Shown here: positions 22,120-35,213 of the stretch, piece after piece
Position numbering within the stretch: position 1 is the first letter of the stretch
Layout of the letters: every line of letters starts with the position of its first letter
From: Baylisascaris procyonis
Lineage: Eukaryota; Nematoda; Chromadorea; Rhabditida; Ascarididae
DNA: 64,000 bases
Reading direction: 5' to 3'
Assembly (NCBI GenBank): GCA_037389465.1
Contig: JAZARR010000074.1
Span: 2,666,001 to 2,730,000 of the forward strand
Translations under genes and position numbers: made by a program
Notes under the pieces: model-generated
What the model was told of the DNA's origin: nothing
Databases searched by the model: none
What the model saw: the letters and a program-made list of their open reading frames with translations, nothing else

Positions 22120-25100
22120 GGCGGTTCTCGCACAAGACTACTCGGATGAAATGGAGAACTGTACCTATCGATACACGGGTATGGAAGAATCATTGAAGCG
22201 GTTTTCATTATGGATGGATGGGCCGGTTACAATCGCCGCTGTTGTATTGGCGTTTGTTAGCGCACACTTTGCTGTACGATTTCTCGCAAGAGCTGCAATC
22301 AACAAAGAGCTCACTGCTTGTGCGTATCGTCTAAAAACTTCTTTAATCATTAATCTGTGTTACCGATGTAGTAAACATTAGATTAATAAGGAACACTCCA
22401 ATATATGGCTTTTTGAGGTTTGCCTAAATTTCTACTTTATATCTCTATGGTTGATGAAAAATGTGAACTAATCATCTGCATTATCATATTTTCACAACTT
22501 CCTTACTTTTCCTTCTAGAATTTTTTGAAGAGTGTCCTCTCTGATCGTTATATGACTGATAGATTTTTTTTGAAACATGAAGCCGATAATATCCTCAAGA
22601 TGCTAAATGAAGGAATTTAAATGTGAACTTTCGCTATTCGAAATTCGTCAACTATTAGAATACTGAAAATGATAAGGTGGTCGAGTTTCGCATGTTTAAA
22701 ATATTGAAACTGGGTCTGTGTGTAGGAGTTTCATTATGGCGTACTCGCTCATCGATCATTCATACAAGAGTTTGTTTGTTGTCTTAGAGGAACTTATCAA
22801 TTAGCATTCTCCATCAATAATCCCTTTAACAAGTGAACTGTCGAACTGATTATGGTCGATATGGTGAGCCGGATAAGTTGTTCATTTTTATTTTTGGAAT
22901 GACCGTTATAAATTTTTCAGCACTCTATTTGCTTTGTCTAAGCGATTCAGTGCTGATGTCATCAGTGTTCTTCTTCTACTCAATTGAGGCAACTGGACAA
23001 CTGCTTCTAAACGAAAATCTCATGTGGCAAAATCAATCGACAGTTCGTATTATGCATGGGATTGCATCATTCGCAACAACTGCATCAGTATGTCCAGTAG
23101 ATAATTTTGTTGTCACAATATGAAAATGAAATCACTATCTGAAGTGTCCAATTCAAAAATGGTGTTTTCATGGCTAAAACGACAACATATTGTATCTCTT
23201 AGAAGTGCAGCAATAATGAATTTAATTTTAATGTTTGAGCTATGATTATTAGGGTGCTCTGAAAAAAAAAAAAAACTATTAAACGACTGAGTCAGCGAGA
23301 CACCGTGCGAAGTCGCGATGAAGTTCACATAGAGAAGTAATGCATGCGAAAAGTTTTGTTTACGGAAATAATTTCTCTGGTTCGATTTTGAGAATCCATT
23401 GCATTTCCGCAACGCATATCTGCTTGACTGAAGGAATCTGCTTATAAGTTTCATCAAGACTCCATCATGATTGTATTTTGCGAAGCTTTATTGAAATCGT
23501 GAAAAATGCATGCCATATAAATGCATTTTGCAAAGCTATATATGGAATAGATGCGAAAGGACCTATCATTAGAGAATCGCTAAAAGCTATATTGAACTCG
23601 GTCCTGGCTATAACGTTATATCTGTTTCTCTGGTAAACTGCATAATTTCCACATTCGAGTGGTTAACGTTGAATGTTATACATCACAAACGCCGTGAAAT
23701 TTTATGGCCATTGCCCATACATGTATCGCTGTAGGTTACTTCCTTGCGAAATTATCGAAGCTGAACCACGCTCTTCATTATGAGTAGCCTGGCAGTCGTT
23801 ATCAAATCTCGCTCCTTCCTTCTCACAGGATTTTATAACTCGCACTGCGTAAAATATGTGGAATGAACTCGCGCAAAGAGAAAGTCGTGAATAAGAACTA
23901 AAAATTGCATTATCGGCTTTTTCATCGTAGTGGAAGCATATGCCACAGATATGAAGTGTACCTACCATTATAGAATTTGCCACATACTATTTCAAGATTG
24001 CGGATATCGGAAACAGAAAAACCATAGAAGAAAGCTACAGCAAAAAAAAAAAACAGAAGCAAAATCATCGGAGCTCCTAGCATGCCATCATCGAGTTCAA
24101 GAAACACATAATAGGCACTGAAAAGCTTTAAAGTTTTTGTTGGACTTGCTGAGCAGAAAAAGAAGAAGATTCGAGAATGGACTGCTGAAAGTGCGAATTT
24201 TAGGGTTCCTTTCTGTTAATCACTCAAAATTTTTAGACTTTTTAGACACTTTTAACAATTGCTGAATCTGCAGACCTTGCTGGTGACTTATGTGACCTTT
24301 CAACGATTTCTCGTCGTTCATTTTCCTTTGCGTTATGCGGCCATTCCGAATTCAGACAGTCGCAGAACGGTAGGTGAATCTTATTGCGTCTTAGACTTTT
24401 GGAACGCTTCGAATATTTATTATTGCTAATTTGATCTGAGGCTCTTCGTTCCGCTTCTCGCTCCCCCTCCCTCCCACTCTCCTCCATTCTCTCTCCCATC
24501 AGACCCTTCATCCCATTTATGTTTGACGTGGCTTCTTACGATTATTGCAATCGCAATACTCAGCGTAAAATATTCTTACGCTCCAAAATAGTTTCTGTTC
24601 ACTTTTCAGAGCCTATGAGTTCTCGTATTAAACAGACGACGACCTTTTCATTATTCATCTATGGTTGCAGAAGATCACTTTAATGTAGCCTACTCGTTCA
24701 AATGTCTTGTCCCTATAAAAGCGTTGTTAACTTCAAATCTCTTTTTTTCAGTGGATTTCTTTCTCCAAATTAACTTTTACTAGTAACCCACAATCTGAAG
24801 CTTAAAAGTGTATAAAACACTAACTATTTCCAAAAATTTATCTTCTCTCAGCAACACTCTATTATCATAAGAGATATTGTTTTCATGTATGCTCCATTCT
24901 TTGACGTTGAAGTGATTATCACATTCTTTCAGCAGAATCAAAAAGTGCCTTCATATGGCGAAACTGAATCGAAACGACTTTCAACGGATCGTGAAAAAAT
25001 AGCACGCAAGAAATGTTCATTTTCAATCCGTAAAAGGCTTCGGCCGTTTGCTATCCCTTGCAAGTCTTTCAATAACTTTCAACAGAAATTTATGATAGAA

Positions 25101-28100
25101 AAGCGATAAATTTCAGCTGATTTTCATTTTTATGAAACAAAGAAATAACGATACGTTTGCACCGCTGGTTGCTGGCTGTGAATGTTCAGATCCGGTCATC
25201 AGAGTCACATAATAAGTACTATAAGGCGTGAATTGTGCCTAGTAGCCATCAGCAGAAAATCTCACTGAACAGCCCCTCGCTTCCTCCCCTCCCATTAAAC
25301 CTCCTTTTTCCAGAATTTGGGGCTGTTGTGATCTTTTTCTGGAGTGAGTCTATCGACAGGCTTTGACACTTTGATCTTGTCTATACATAGATTTGTCTAA
25401 GTCATTGACTCAGGAACTTGCTGTTTCACGTTGACGTGTCTAACAAGGAAGATGTACAGTAACAGTCATTATGACCAGTCAGGTGTGATGGTGATCCCAT
25501 TGGACTAAAACTTCGCACTAACTCATCCCAGTATGTCACTTACAAGTGAACCTCGTTCAATTTGCACGTATTTTCTGAATGTATAAAGAATTTCATAGAG
25601 GCTGCGAGTCTATTTGGTTCAGTGCACCAAAACTCCTTCGTGCATTTGGTTAAATGTGGAACAGGAAATCCAATAAAATATCACCCAGAGAAACCATTTA
25701 AAGCCATAAGAGGCAATTTGTAGCAATTGAACGACAATGATCCCATAGAGACATTTTCTGTGTCGCCTGTCACATCCCGATCCTTGAGAATGTACTACGA
25801 TGGCAAATCAATATTAAAACCGAATGTACAGCTTATTATGCTCAAAAATTATTAATGGGCAAACCTGTCCTTCACATTTGATTAGTGTTTCATGTCAGTG
25901 AATCGAATGGTGTTGTATTTCAGTTGTGGTAATTTTATGTTCGTTCGCATTAAACGTTTCTGTATTTTTCGAATTCACTCTCAGTCGATGCTTCAATATG
26001 GATCGTAATAGTATCTCAACGCATTTGAAGCCCACTGATCTACGAAACAGCAAAACAGTTTGTTTTTCTCAGTTTATTTCACCCATTCCAAAGTCGCTCG
26101 TTCATTTCCTTAATGATGAAACCCTATGATCGTTGCGAGAGTGTTGTTTTGGCCCTCTACCCTTAATTTGTCCCCGAAAGATGTGCAAATTCCTTCCTTT
26201 CCTAGTATCGATCAGATGCGGTGTAATATGACCGCGAAATGATGGGGGTTAAGTCCTCTATTATGCTTTGATATAAGCAACAATGGAAACGGCATATGGA
26301 GAAATACGGTAGAAGGGGGACGTCAGTCCAATGGAACCCCTGCATCAGCAGTGCCACCTCCAAGTCAGATGCCACCGCTTGGGGGCTCTGCATGAAAGTA
26401 ACCCCTTTGCTGTGCACGAAAGCAGAGGTAATCTGCAATTTATTGATCACCGCTTACATTGGCTGATAAAAGTAAAGATTTTTGAGGGCACACAAGATAA
26501 TCTATTGAACTTCCATCCTTATATGTGCTTTTAGCAAATTTCTTATGCAGTGTCTAGAGAAACTTGAAGGTTTTAAGAGATGAAGTTAATAAACCTCTAA
26601 ATAAAACTTGATTTTTCATCTACTAGCTAGATGAAAAGTGATGAGTTTTTAGAGATGATCTGGAGTGAGTGGAGAGAAATGTTTCATTATAAACAGGAGT
26701 GTTAGAAATAGAAACAATTATCCTTTAAACTGTTACGGCAACTGCCGTTGTTGCCCACTCTTCCTGACGTAGATTTCTTTCCAGGAGAAAATAAGGGATT
26801 GGTGAAAGTGAGTGATTTTGAGATGATATGAAAAACAAAAAAGTAAAAAAAAAATATTGGAGTCGATTGAATCGTCTTCTTAGGACTTCCTTAAAAATAT
26901 TTCCTTGACAGTAAAAAAAAAGGAATAAAAGATTTCTTTCTCGGGAATCCATTTAGTTTAGAAGTTCTTTAGTGAAAAAAGATTGGGGAATTGTTCCAAG
27001 TTTTTTATTTGCGAGGAGAAAAAACCTTCTCGAATATTTGGGCTCCTTCTGGAGAGTTTTAAATAGTGCAATAGATATGGGTTTTGCATTCAGAAATTTG
27101 CAACAAATTGTGATGAGAAGCATTTATCCACTGCCAGCAAAATTGGCCAACTGTATGCAAAAAAGAAAAAAAAACATTTCAGCTAAAGCATTAGATACGA
27201 TGTGGGAGCCGCTACCGATAATTTTCATGCACATGTGGCTGCGCATATACAAACATGCAGAAGTAAGATTTGAGCTCAGGGAAATTCAGCTGTAGAAATT
27301 TTTAAAAGGGGTCATAAAAAGTTTTAAACTAAAGAAATATTGTTGTGAAAGGTTCTAGGGAAATAACAGAATGTTACAAAATAAACAAAGTTGCATGCAT
27401 AGTATCTTCAAGTGAACCATAATAGGCTGAAGTAGGACAGTGCCGCATAACATTCGCTTCGCTAACGTCGTTTTCATTACCACATAGGAGACATCTTTTG
27501 ATGCTGCTTCAAATGGTAGTCATGCCAACGAAACGTTATACAAGAGATGATGTTCTATTTGCAGTACAATGGATACCGTGCGGTTGTTATGATGGTTAGT
27601 CAAACTATAGCACCCATATCGTTGATTACATTATTAACGATGATCACTGAGTATCGCGTCTATCAAAGTTTGCAGCAACGCAGAAGGTTCGCTTATTTTA
27701 ACGTAATTCCCTTGTTGACAACTAATAAAGCAAGTAAATATCATCAAATGGAAAAAAAAAATTAGTGTATGTTCGAGGTTTGTAGCTCACTAAGCAAATG
27801 CATTGCTCTCTGAAGGAATGCAGCTCGCATGGAAGACTTTCGTGTTCTTAAGAAAACGTTTAATTTGACATATTTTTCTATCCAAAACTGCTCTATTAGA
27901 TATAACACAATGTGAATGCTTGTCTTAATATATTGTCTTGTCTCATTGCTTTTTTGTCTTATGTCTCAACTCTCAATCCTCTTGTCTTGTCTTATGCCTT
28001 ATGCCAAAATGTCTTTAAAAAACTTGAATTCACTACAAAGGCGTAGAAGGCCTTTGGATTGTGCTGAACGTTAAATTTTGCGGAGAGGCGCATCCAAAAT

Positions 28101-30680
28101 TGCAAATTCCGGCAGCCTTCTCAGTCAAGTGAATAGAAGCACAGGAGACTGAGATATGTGGCATGCATCGACTGGAAGAAAAATTAAGTACATTCCAAAG
28201 ATTCATATTTTCCCGTTGAGATGAGGAATCGTTTTGAAAATTCTGTTTTGCATTTCTGTATTCACTAATTAGAGGATTCATGGGGCATACATCCAATACG
28301 TTTTCATGAAATAATTCCAAATGCAAACATACTTGTCCCTTCACTTCCGTCTCCTTTCATATTGTTTTTCGGATTTCTTTGTCAGAAAACGAATAACAGA
28401 TCGTTAATTTGCAGGCTATTTGAAAATCAACAACGTTTACGGTCGGTTTTACTTTGTGAAGAGCTTAAAGAGACGGTTTCGCGTACGGTTTCCATTTTTA
28501 TCGCTGTAAAATTCATCATTTTAAGGTGAGAGTGAATTGACGATAAATGCCAACAAAAAAGATTAATGCAACTATATTTTTGTATTTTGCTTTCGAATGC
28601 GTAAAGAGTAATATTCCACATAATATTGCTGGCTGTTCTTTTGAGTGATGCCGGAAACCCTTTATTCTCTCGGATTATCTATTTTCTGCAAAGACGTTCA
28701 GAAAGCATAGTATTGTACACCGAAACAGCGTTGACTCGACTATCATACGATTTCGAAAAGCTACGTAAATTCGAAGATTACACTTGGCAGTAGTTAGTAA
28801 AGTGACTCCTTCATTCACAGGTTTGAGTTTGGTCCCTCCACATGAACGATCCGGATTTGCCTGTTGCAGCGAAAGGGCATAGAGTCACAAGTGAGTCATT
28901 TAATTTTTAAAATTGAATGAGCTCCTCGTTATGTTAGCATGAATACTTGGATTCAGATTAATTTAGCCGTTAGTGTGAGGATAAAGGAAGCGCTCATCGT
29001 CCTTGAAACCCACAATGGGATAAAGAAGAACTGTTGGGAAGGAGGGTGGTTTATAATATTTCTTGCGATCTCCAGAAATTCTGCTCGATAGGAGAGGATT
29101 TGAGAGTCTAGACGGGCATCCATCTGAATTCTTTTGAAAAAAAAAATTGAAACGGTTCCACTATGACCCTGTCGACCTAGCACCACCTCACTGAGCTCAA
29201 CTGCGAGATAGATAGGAAGGGGTAGTCGATTCCACATATACTATATAGCCTCCACAGAACACGAGACAAATTTCGTTAATTCATGAAAAAAAAAACCAAA
29301 AAAGAAAAAAGAGTGCGCCACTTCGAACAAGCATTTGCATCTGAGGTATCTGTTCTCGCTTTTTCTTCGTTCGGCTGTCGGGATTTTTGTAACAATGGCC
29401 AGAATGAGCTTGGTGCTGTATGGAATACATATTTGACAGTGGCTCGTTGTAGATGCCACCAATATGATTGTTGGATTTTTTAACACCCCCCGCCCCCACT
29501 CTCCATTGGACGCTGAAAATTTTTCTCCGCTGGTTCTATGACTACTTTAGTGAGGTTGCTAAAGAAATGCACATAAAGTGGGAAACAGTGCTGCACACTC
29601 CAGAAATTGCTCTAGTATGGAGAAAACGAAAAATTCATGAATGTTTAGTTAAACAGTCGCTTTTTCAGTACCCTCGTAATCGAAGAATTACAACTTTTTC
29701 CCGGAATGTCAAAATTCTGTTTCTATAAGGACTATTTTTTTAAGAAGAAAAGCTCATTTTTTCCAAAACCACCATAGGTGACGGATGATTAAGAGCGTAA
29801 GCATTTGTGGTGAATATTCACCAAGTGAAGAAAGTTTAATGGAAATACTTTATACATTTAAAAATTTTCAAGTAATTTCCACATACGCATATTGGCTGCA
29901 TTTGCTGATGTAAAGTTGCTCACGTTGTTGACTTCAAACAATTCGACTGTAGGAGTTTGCCGCTATTTTTCGACGTTTATGAAATCGTCCATGGGATTGA
30001 AGCATTTGGCTTCACAATGTCGATTCTTGTACGAATTTCCGATTTTGCTGTCGTTCTCAACAGTGCCACTAATTCACTTGCATACTTTGGCAAACGACGA
30101 TGGCTTGAGAAGAGGTAAGTCACACGATTAAACTTTATAATAGAAAATAAAAAGTGGTAATTAATAGAAAGAGGAGATGTGAAGACCTTAATGACTGTCT
30201 AAATGAAGATTAGAAATACTCCTGTATATTTTGTGGGAATACTTTATTGTACAACATCAACAGCTGCTTCTGTGGTGCGATGATATGAACGCACTTATTG
30301 GAATGCAACGTGAGCCTAAAATGAATAATTGCCAAACTATAAAACTAGGGCAGCGTTCTTTATGTAGGGATGTATGCTACTAAATGTTAGGTGACTTGTG
30401 TTACAGTTCAGCCCCATGTCAAACTTGTCGTTGTGGGAAAACCTCTCAGCAGTGAATACCGAAGATCGAAAGGAAATGAAGGCAATATGAACTACGATAT
30501 GAATACACTGCTTTTAGATTGCGTACGCTCTTGCTCAAGAAGGAGGAGAGGAAAGTCAGGAAGATGAGTTCGATTGAGCGGCAAAAGCTGCATCATACAC
30601 TCAGCTCCAATATGAAAATCTCGGAGGAATTAATCACTAAAAGCAGTAAAAATTCGACTTCGCAGCAAGTGACCACTTGA
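22120..30680 (+). CDS. Rhodopsin-class peptide GPCR, FMRFamide-receptor-like (incomplete model)
   Basis: Exons: 22120-22319 (sequon NCT, then TM1 GPVTIAAVVLAFVSAHFAVR, loop INKELTA; donor T|GTGCGT), 22921-23087 (TM2-TM3, LYLLCLSDSVLMSSVFFFYS; donor GTATGT), 25924-26057 (TM4, VVILCSFALNVSVFFEFTLS), 27565-27702 (TM5, VVMMVSQTIAPISLITLLTM, with basic loop QQRRRFAYFN), 29953-30114 (TM7, SDFAVVLNSATNSLAYFGKR; donor AG|GTAAGT) and 30518-30680 (basic tail, LRTLLLKKEERKVRKM to TGA). The NSATNxxxY in TM7 stands where NPxxY is expected, and FFE after TM4 recalls FMRFamide-type receptors. Translation may start at ATG 22151 if the TATCTTAG before 22120 is a trans-splice site. Exons for the TM3/DRY end and TM6 were not found; phases at 23087/25924 and 27702/29953 do not match, so an exon is missing at each. 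An AATAAA lies at 31141. Plasma-membrane neuropeptide signalling is inferred. Confidence 0.75.
24933..25109 (+). CDS. Candidate basic exon inside the receptor intron
   Basis: The acceptor CACATTCTTTCAG is followed by 58 codons and TAA: QNQKVPSYGETESKRLSTDR, EKIARKKCSFSIRKRLRPFA, then a short tail. It does not look like a TM3/DRY exon. It could be an alternative terminal exon or a nested gene fragment. Confidence 0.33.
   Translation, partial: QNQKVPSYGETESKRLSTDREKIARKKCSFSIRKRLRPFAIPCKSFNNFQQKFMIEKR
27915..28010. repeat. Degenerate GTCTT/GTCTTA simple repeat
   Basis: Repeated GTCTTG, GTCTTA and GTCTCA units in an intron of the receptor gene. Confidence 0.6.
28698..28785 (+). CDS. Weak candidate exon in the receptor intron
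   Basis: After AAGACGTTCAG the frame reads SIVLYTETALTRLSYDFEKL then RKFEDYTW, ending near a GTAGTT donor. It is not a recognisable TM6 and may be unrelated or chance. Confidence 0.2.
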
Positions 30681-30689
30681 CCAGCCAAT

Positions 30690-33600
30690 TTTTATCACGA
30701 AATCGGAATCACTTTGCCTCGTGTATATTTTGCCTCGATGACTGCTCTCTTGTGTTTTGTTTCACATAACAAATTCATGATCTCAGAGATGAAATCATTG
30801 TTTTCTTTCTTGTGAATGTCATGAGAAACTAGTATTTCTTCGTAAAATGCCAAGTACCTCAATGAGTTCAACAGTTTTGCATATCGATTACGAAGTATGG
30901 TTCAAAATATGAATCGTGAGACCTTCTTTTCTCACTGTCACCGCATACTATATATTTCTAATATCCCTGATGTTATGTTGATATCTCTGTTCATCAGGCA
31001 CCCCGTACCCGCTCTCCTTTGCGAAAGAAGACGGAAGGTCTACGGATATCTCTATAAGTTATGTTTTCTATGAGAAGTGAGCTTTTTTTGCCGAAAACTT
31101 CCTCTGAAAGATCACTTCATCGACACTAAAGTGTAAAAGCAATAAAGCTGCAAGTTTCTCACAGCAATATCCTCAAGTTGCATGGCTGTGCTAAAATGAT
31201 AGATTATTTTTCGTTTTTATGTCAAAAAACTTCAATAGTTTAGCAACACAATGCAAGCGAAAAGCTGCAGAAAAAAACATTTTCCTTATCCACATTCCAT
31301 GGATAGTTAAAAAGAATTATGTGGCAATCACTTCAGTTGAGCAAAAAAAAAAAACGACAGATTTTTTCCACGACTTCCGTTTTTGCACTGATTTCTATAA
31401 TAGTGGATGTTTTCAAATCCTTCCTCATTATTAAAGTTGTGCTATGCAATAAACTGTTTTTGCCTAGACGCTGATTGAACTCTTGTATTTTCAGTATATT
31501 CCGAGGGTCACTAATGAGAAAGATTGTTAGGGTGAATCAAAAGAGGAATATATTTGAGCGAAATTGCGTTCATGAGTTACTCAAAACAAATCTACAATAA
31601 TCGTTTGCATTGTTCGATGCAAAATGCCATGAGCAATAACATTTTCGATTGTGACATTATTTTCTCAAAAAAGAAGCACTCAGAAGTGAAAAAGAATTGT
31701 ACGTAAGCCCTACGGCATACTATCAGAAGCTCGTATAACAGTCGATGAGTTCGAACGTACCTGCATAAGAAACTATGTGTTTTAACAAAAAAGAAAGAAA
31801 AAAGGAACCACACCTTATTGCTTGTAGTAAAACGTTAGACAGTTGCATCCACTTTCACGTCGAAGGAAACGAATAAGTGTTAACGATTGTAGAATGTGTT
31901 ATTGGCTTTGTTATGACAATAGTGGACTTGCTATGATAACCCTTCACTCCGTCCACTGCGATCAAGCAGTGAAGTTCATTCCTTCCTCAGCGTTCCATTT
32001 ATTGTCGATACGTTGTCTTGTTTAAGCCGATCACGCATGCTCATCAAGGTATGACATAGTGCGATATCGCTCATCGGTGAAAATTTTAGATGAATCCGAA
32101 AGTGAAGGTAGTTTTTTTCTTTTAATGTCGAAAACCAAAACAAAACAGCTCATCGCTTCTAGATCCATAAGCCAAAACTTTCACAAACCTAATATGTTCA
32201 GTGGAATTCAATCCAAAGTGTGCATGGCAGAAATTCCTCACCTTCTCTCTGTCTTCACTGTAAAGGCAACTTGAGGATGATCTCATAATCCGTAACAGTT
32301 ATCCACGTTAGTGTCGATTCAAAACGCCATCGAAGCCCAAACATCTAATTGCGTACTTCAACTTTAACGGTGCTGGATATGGCTCCTCTCCGAAGGAAGC
32401 ACAATCACCTGCGTTCTGCCGAACATGGTTGATCAGTTTCGCAATACCTACACAGGTGGGAAGCGTACGACATATGATTTGTGTCTCCCCCATCTTGGAG
32501 GCGCTTTTTTCTCCAAGAGGAGGAATACAAGTTTCCAATACTAGTACTCAAAAGACTATACATTAGGACAGGGCACATTATAGGAATACTGTAAGCAACC
32601 ATACAATGCCTACGCTTTCCCTTTGCTTACTGAATAACTTTCAGAAAATGGGGGACAAGTGAATATCCGGCATAGGTATAAGTTGCTCTTGCTAAAATGT
32701 TGCAGTAAGCTGGCTTCAGCTTGTACTTCACGATGTATTCGTAAAACGACTGAAGTGAATACAATGAATGATAAATGAGTAATCGTCACAAGACTATTAT
32801 ACCGTAACCGCACAGCAATATCTTGATGAACAGTATTAATTACAAGAAGTAATTAATATGAGCAATATTCGTCGATAACCTATTCAAGACAGCGACGGAT
32901 CGAAGAAAACGGCAGTGATTGGTTGATGCTCTACATCATCTGGGCACGCTAACTATAACAGGTCATGTAAGGGAACATCATAAGAAAAACATTTGTTTTA
33001 GCAATATGGAATGATAAGTGTGAACGCCTGATTGGCGTAGCACTTCCACAACAACAGATCAGAAACACATCAATTTTCTTGATATCGCTTCATGCAAGTT
33101 ATGCGTGATAGAGCATAAAGTGAGTTGTAGTGTAGAAAAGTGTAGAAAGACTTGTTAAGGGAATACTGCATTGTCTCATGATTCTCTGAATATATGTCTG
33201 GCCTCAGGATATGGGGAAAATAGTCTTCATTTTGAGACTATAGGGATGTAAACCATGTGAAAAAGTAGTCTCCAGAACCAAGACTCCAGTGGGGCGATTA
33301 ACGCTCGTAAAAGATTTTAGCTTAATCTAGCTAAACGCCCTTTGCAAGCCGAATTTTTGCTGATAATTGTCGGACAGTTGGATTAAAAGCGGAAGAGGTA
33401 GGATTATATAGCCTTGAGCGATAAATTTCAAGGAAAAAATTGCGACACAGTGAAGAAGGCCTACATTCAGAATCAGAAATCTTCCTTTCGATATTCATTT
33501 CTTCTGTGGCACCCTAAATCGCACCTGGCAGCTCACGAATAATAGAAGACACTCTCAAATTGAACGCCTCCCCAAACCTCTTGCATATGGCGAAAGAGAA
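30690..33600. other. No supported gene
   Basis: Includes a plus-strand open stretch at 32059-32274 with a possible acceptor (TATGACATAG) and a minus-strand open stretch at 32308-32538. Neither can be linked to other exons. A 10-bp-arm hairpin (TATTAATTAC) lies at about 32834-32858. Confidence 0.35.
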
Positions 33601-33644
33601 GAAACGTCAGCCCCTCTATTTCCAGCGACCCCGCAAATGACATA

Positions 33645-35156
33645 TCAATAGAATCGGATAATGTCTTCCACGACCTTTCGCTTGATGTCCGGAACTCTGG
33701 CACCTTCTGCTGGATATCCAACCGGCAATAAGAGCAATACTTTTTCGTTTTTCGGTCTATTCAGCAAATCTCGTATTGAGTGTCCCGCATTGAGGGGAGT
33801 TGTTGTCACGGTTACCAAACCGGCATTCTGAAACGGCGGTTTCGTCATTTAGAATGGAATGGAATCTTTAGCACAAGGCAATACATAGATTCGTCGAAAG
33901 CCGTTTGCATGAAGTTTATACTTTCATTGTTCATGCACAGCAAATATGGTTACCCAATCATCCATAACCTAAAAATACGTCAAATGGCTGCTGTTCCCCG
34001 TGGACTCTGAAATGGTGTGATTAGCATGGACATTTTTAAGTTACATGTTTTCTAGAATGCTGAAGATAAAGCTATTCAAACGAATGATATCAAGAACATG
34101 CATACGTCCAACAAATGCATTTTACTAAACCCACAGCCAATTAACCAAGACGAGAGCATAAAATACTTCTTGGAAGGCATCACTAGGATGTGCAAGATCA
34201 ACAATTCATCTTTGGGTATAGCGGATATCTTCACTTCATAGAAGTTTTCAACAGCAATATGCCTATAGTGGAGGTTGTAAATCATTGGAGAGCTCAAAAT
34301 GGTGGCATTTCTGATAGGCGTTGTAATGGGCCTTACAGTGTTTCCTCTCTGTCCCAACCTTCGAAGAAGCATTCAAGCCGAGATATGCTACAATGAGCAG
34401 TGCCGGTCTCAATATGGCTAGAAGTTTGTGAAGATGAGTAACGCCAAGTGGAAGCAGCTGATGGCCACCGAAAGGTGCTCATGCCGTCACTATACACCAA
34501 ATCGTCCTGATGAAATTATCTACAGCGGGTTTAGATAAGGAGCCCGCCTCTTCCAAGTACCTTCGAGATTTCTTTCTTAAGCTACTAACGCAGAGTTGAA
34601 GCCGATGCCTTCATCGAACAACACATGTGCAGGTGCCTATAGTGCATTTAATTTCCCAAAGAGCTCAAAAGCAAACACAAGAGAACTATGGGCAGGTTTG
34701 CCACTGTAATTCGGGAACTATGGGCAGGTTTGCCACGGTAATTCGATGTCTCTTAGGCAATCACAAGGAACAAAGCTATGTGGAATCGGTTGCGACTATC
34801 GTGGAGAAACAAGGCACGATTAGCTGCGGGATGTCCACAAAAGCTCATATCGATGAACCAGACTTCAGGTGAACGAAAACAGTTAAATTCATTGGTCGCC
34901 TTTGGGAATAGGTTTATTTCAAAATGTGACTACTTCGTCACCAATACAAAGTTTGAGGGAAACAATGGTTATTCTCTGCACTTTTAGACAAGAGCAATTG
35001 AAAAATGCCAAGAAATATCGCGCCCCATGAACGAATTGATTCAATAGTGCCATGGGCCAATAAGTGAGAATTAGAATGTCGTTTTTTATCACAACGCACA
35101 AAGCCACTGATAATGCTGTTCTGCAAGTGTACCTTTTGTTTATAAAAGGCAAGCAC

Positions 35157-35213
<57 letters not shown>

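Noticed and set aside
25300..25400. Possible DRY exon of the receptor (YRQA / IDRL-like reading)
   Set aside because: Stops in every frame within a few codons and no phase match to 23087 or 25924.
32308..32602. Overlapping minus-strand ORFs considered as a transposase or exon
   Set aside because: No conserved motif seen and no phase-compatible neighbours.
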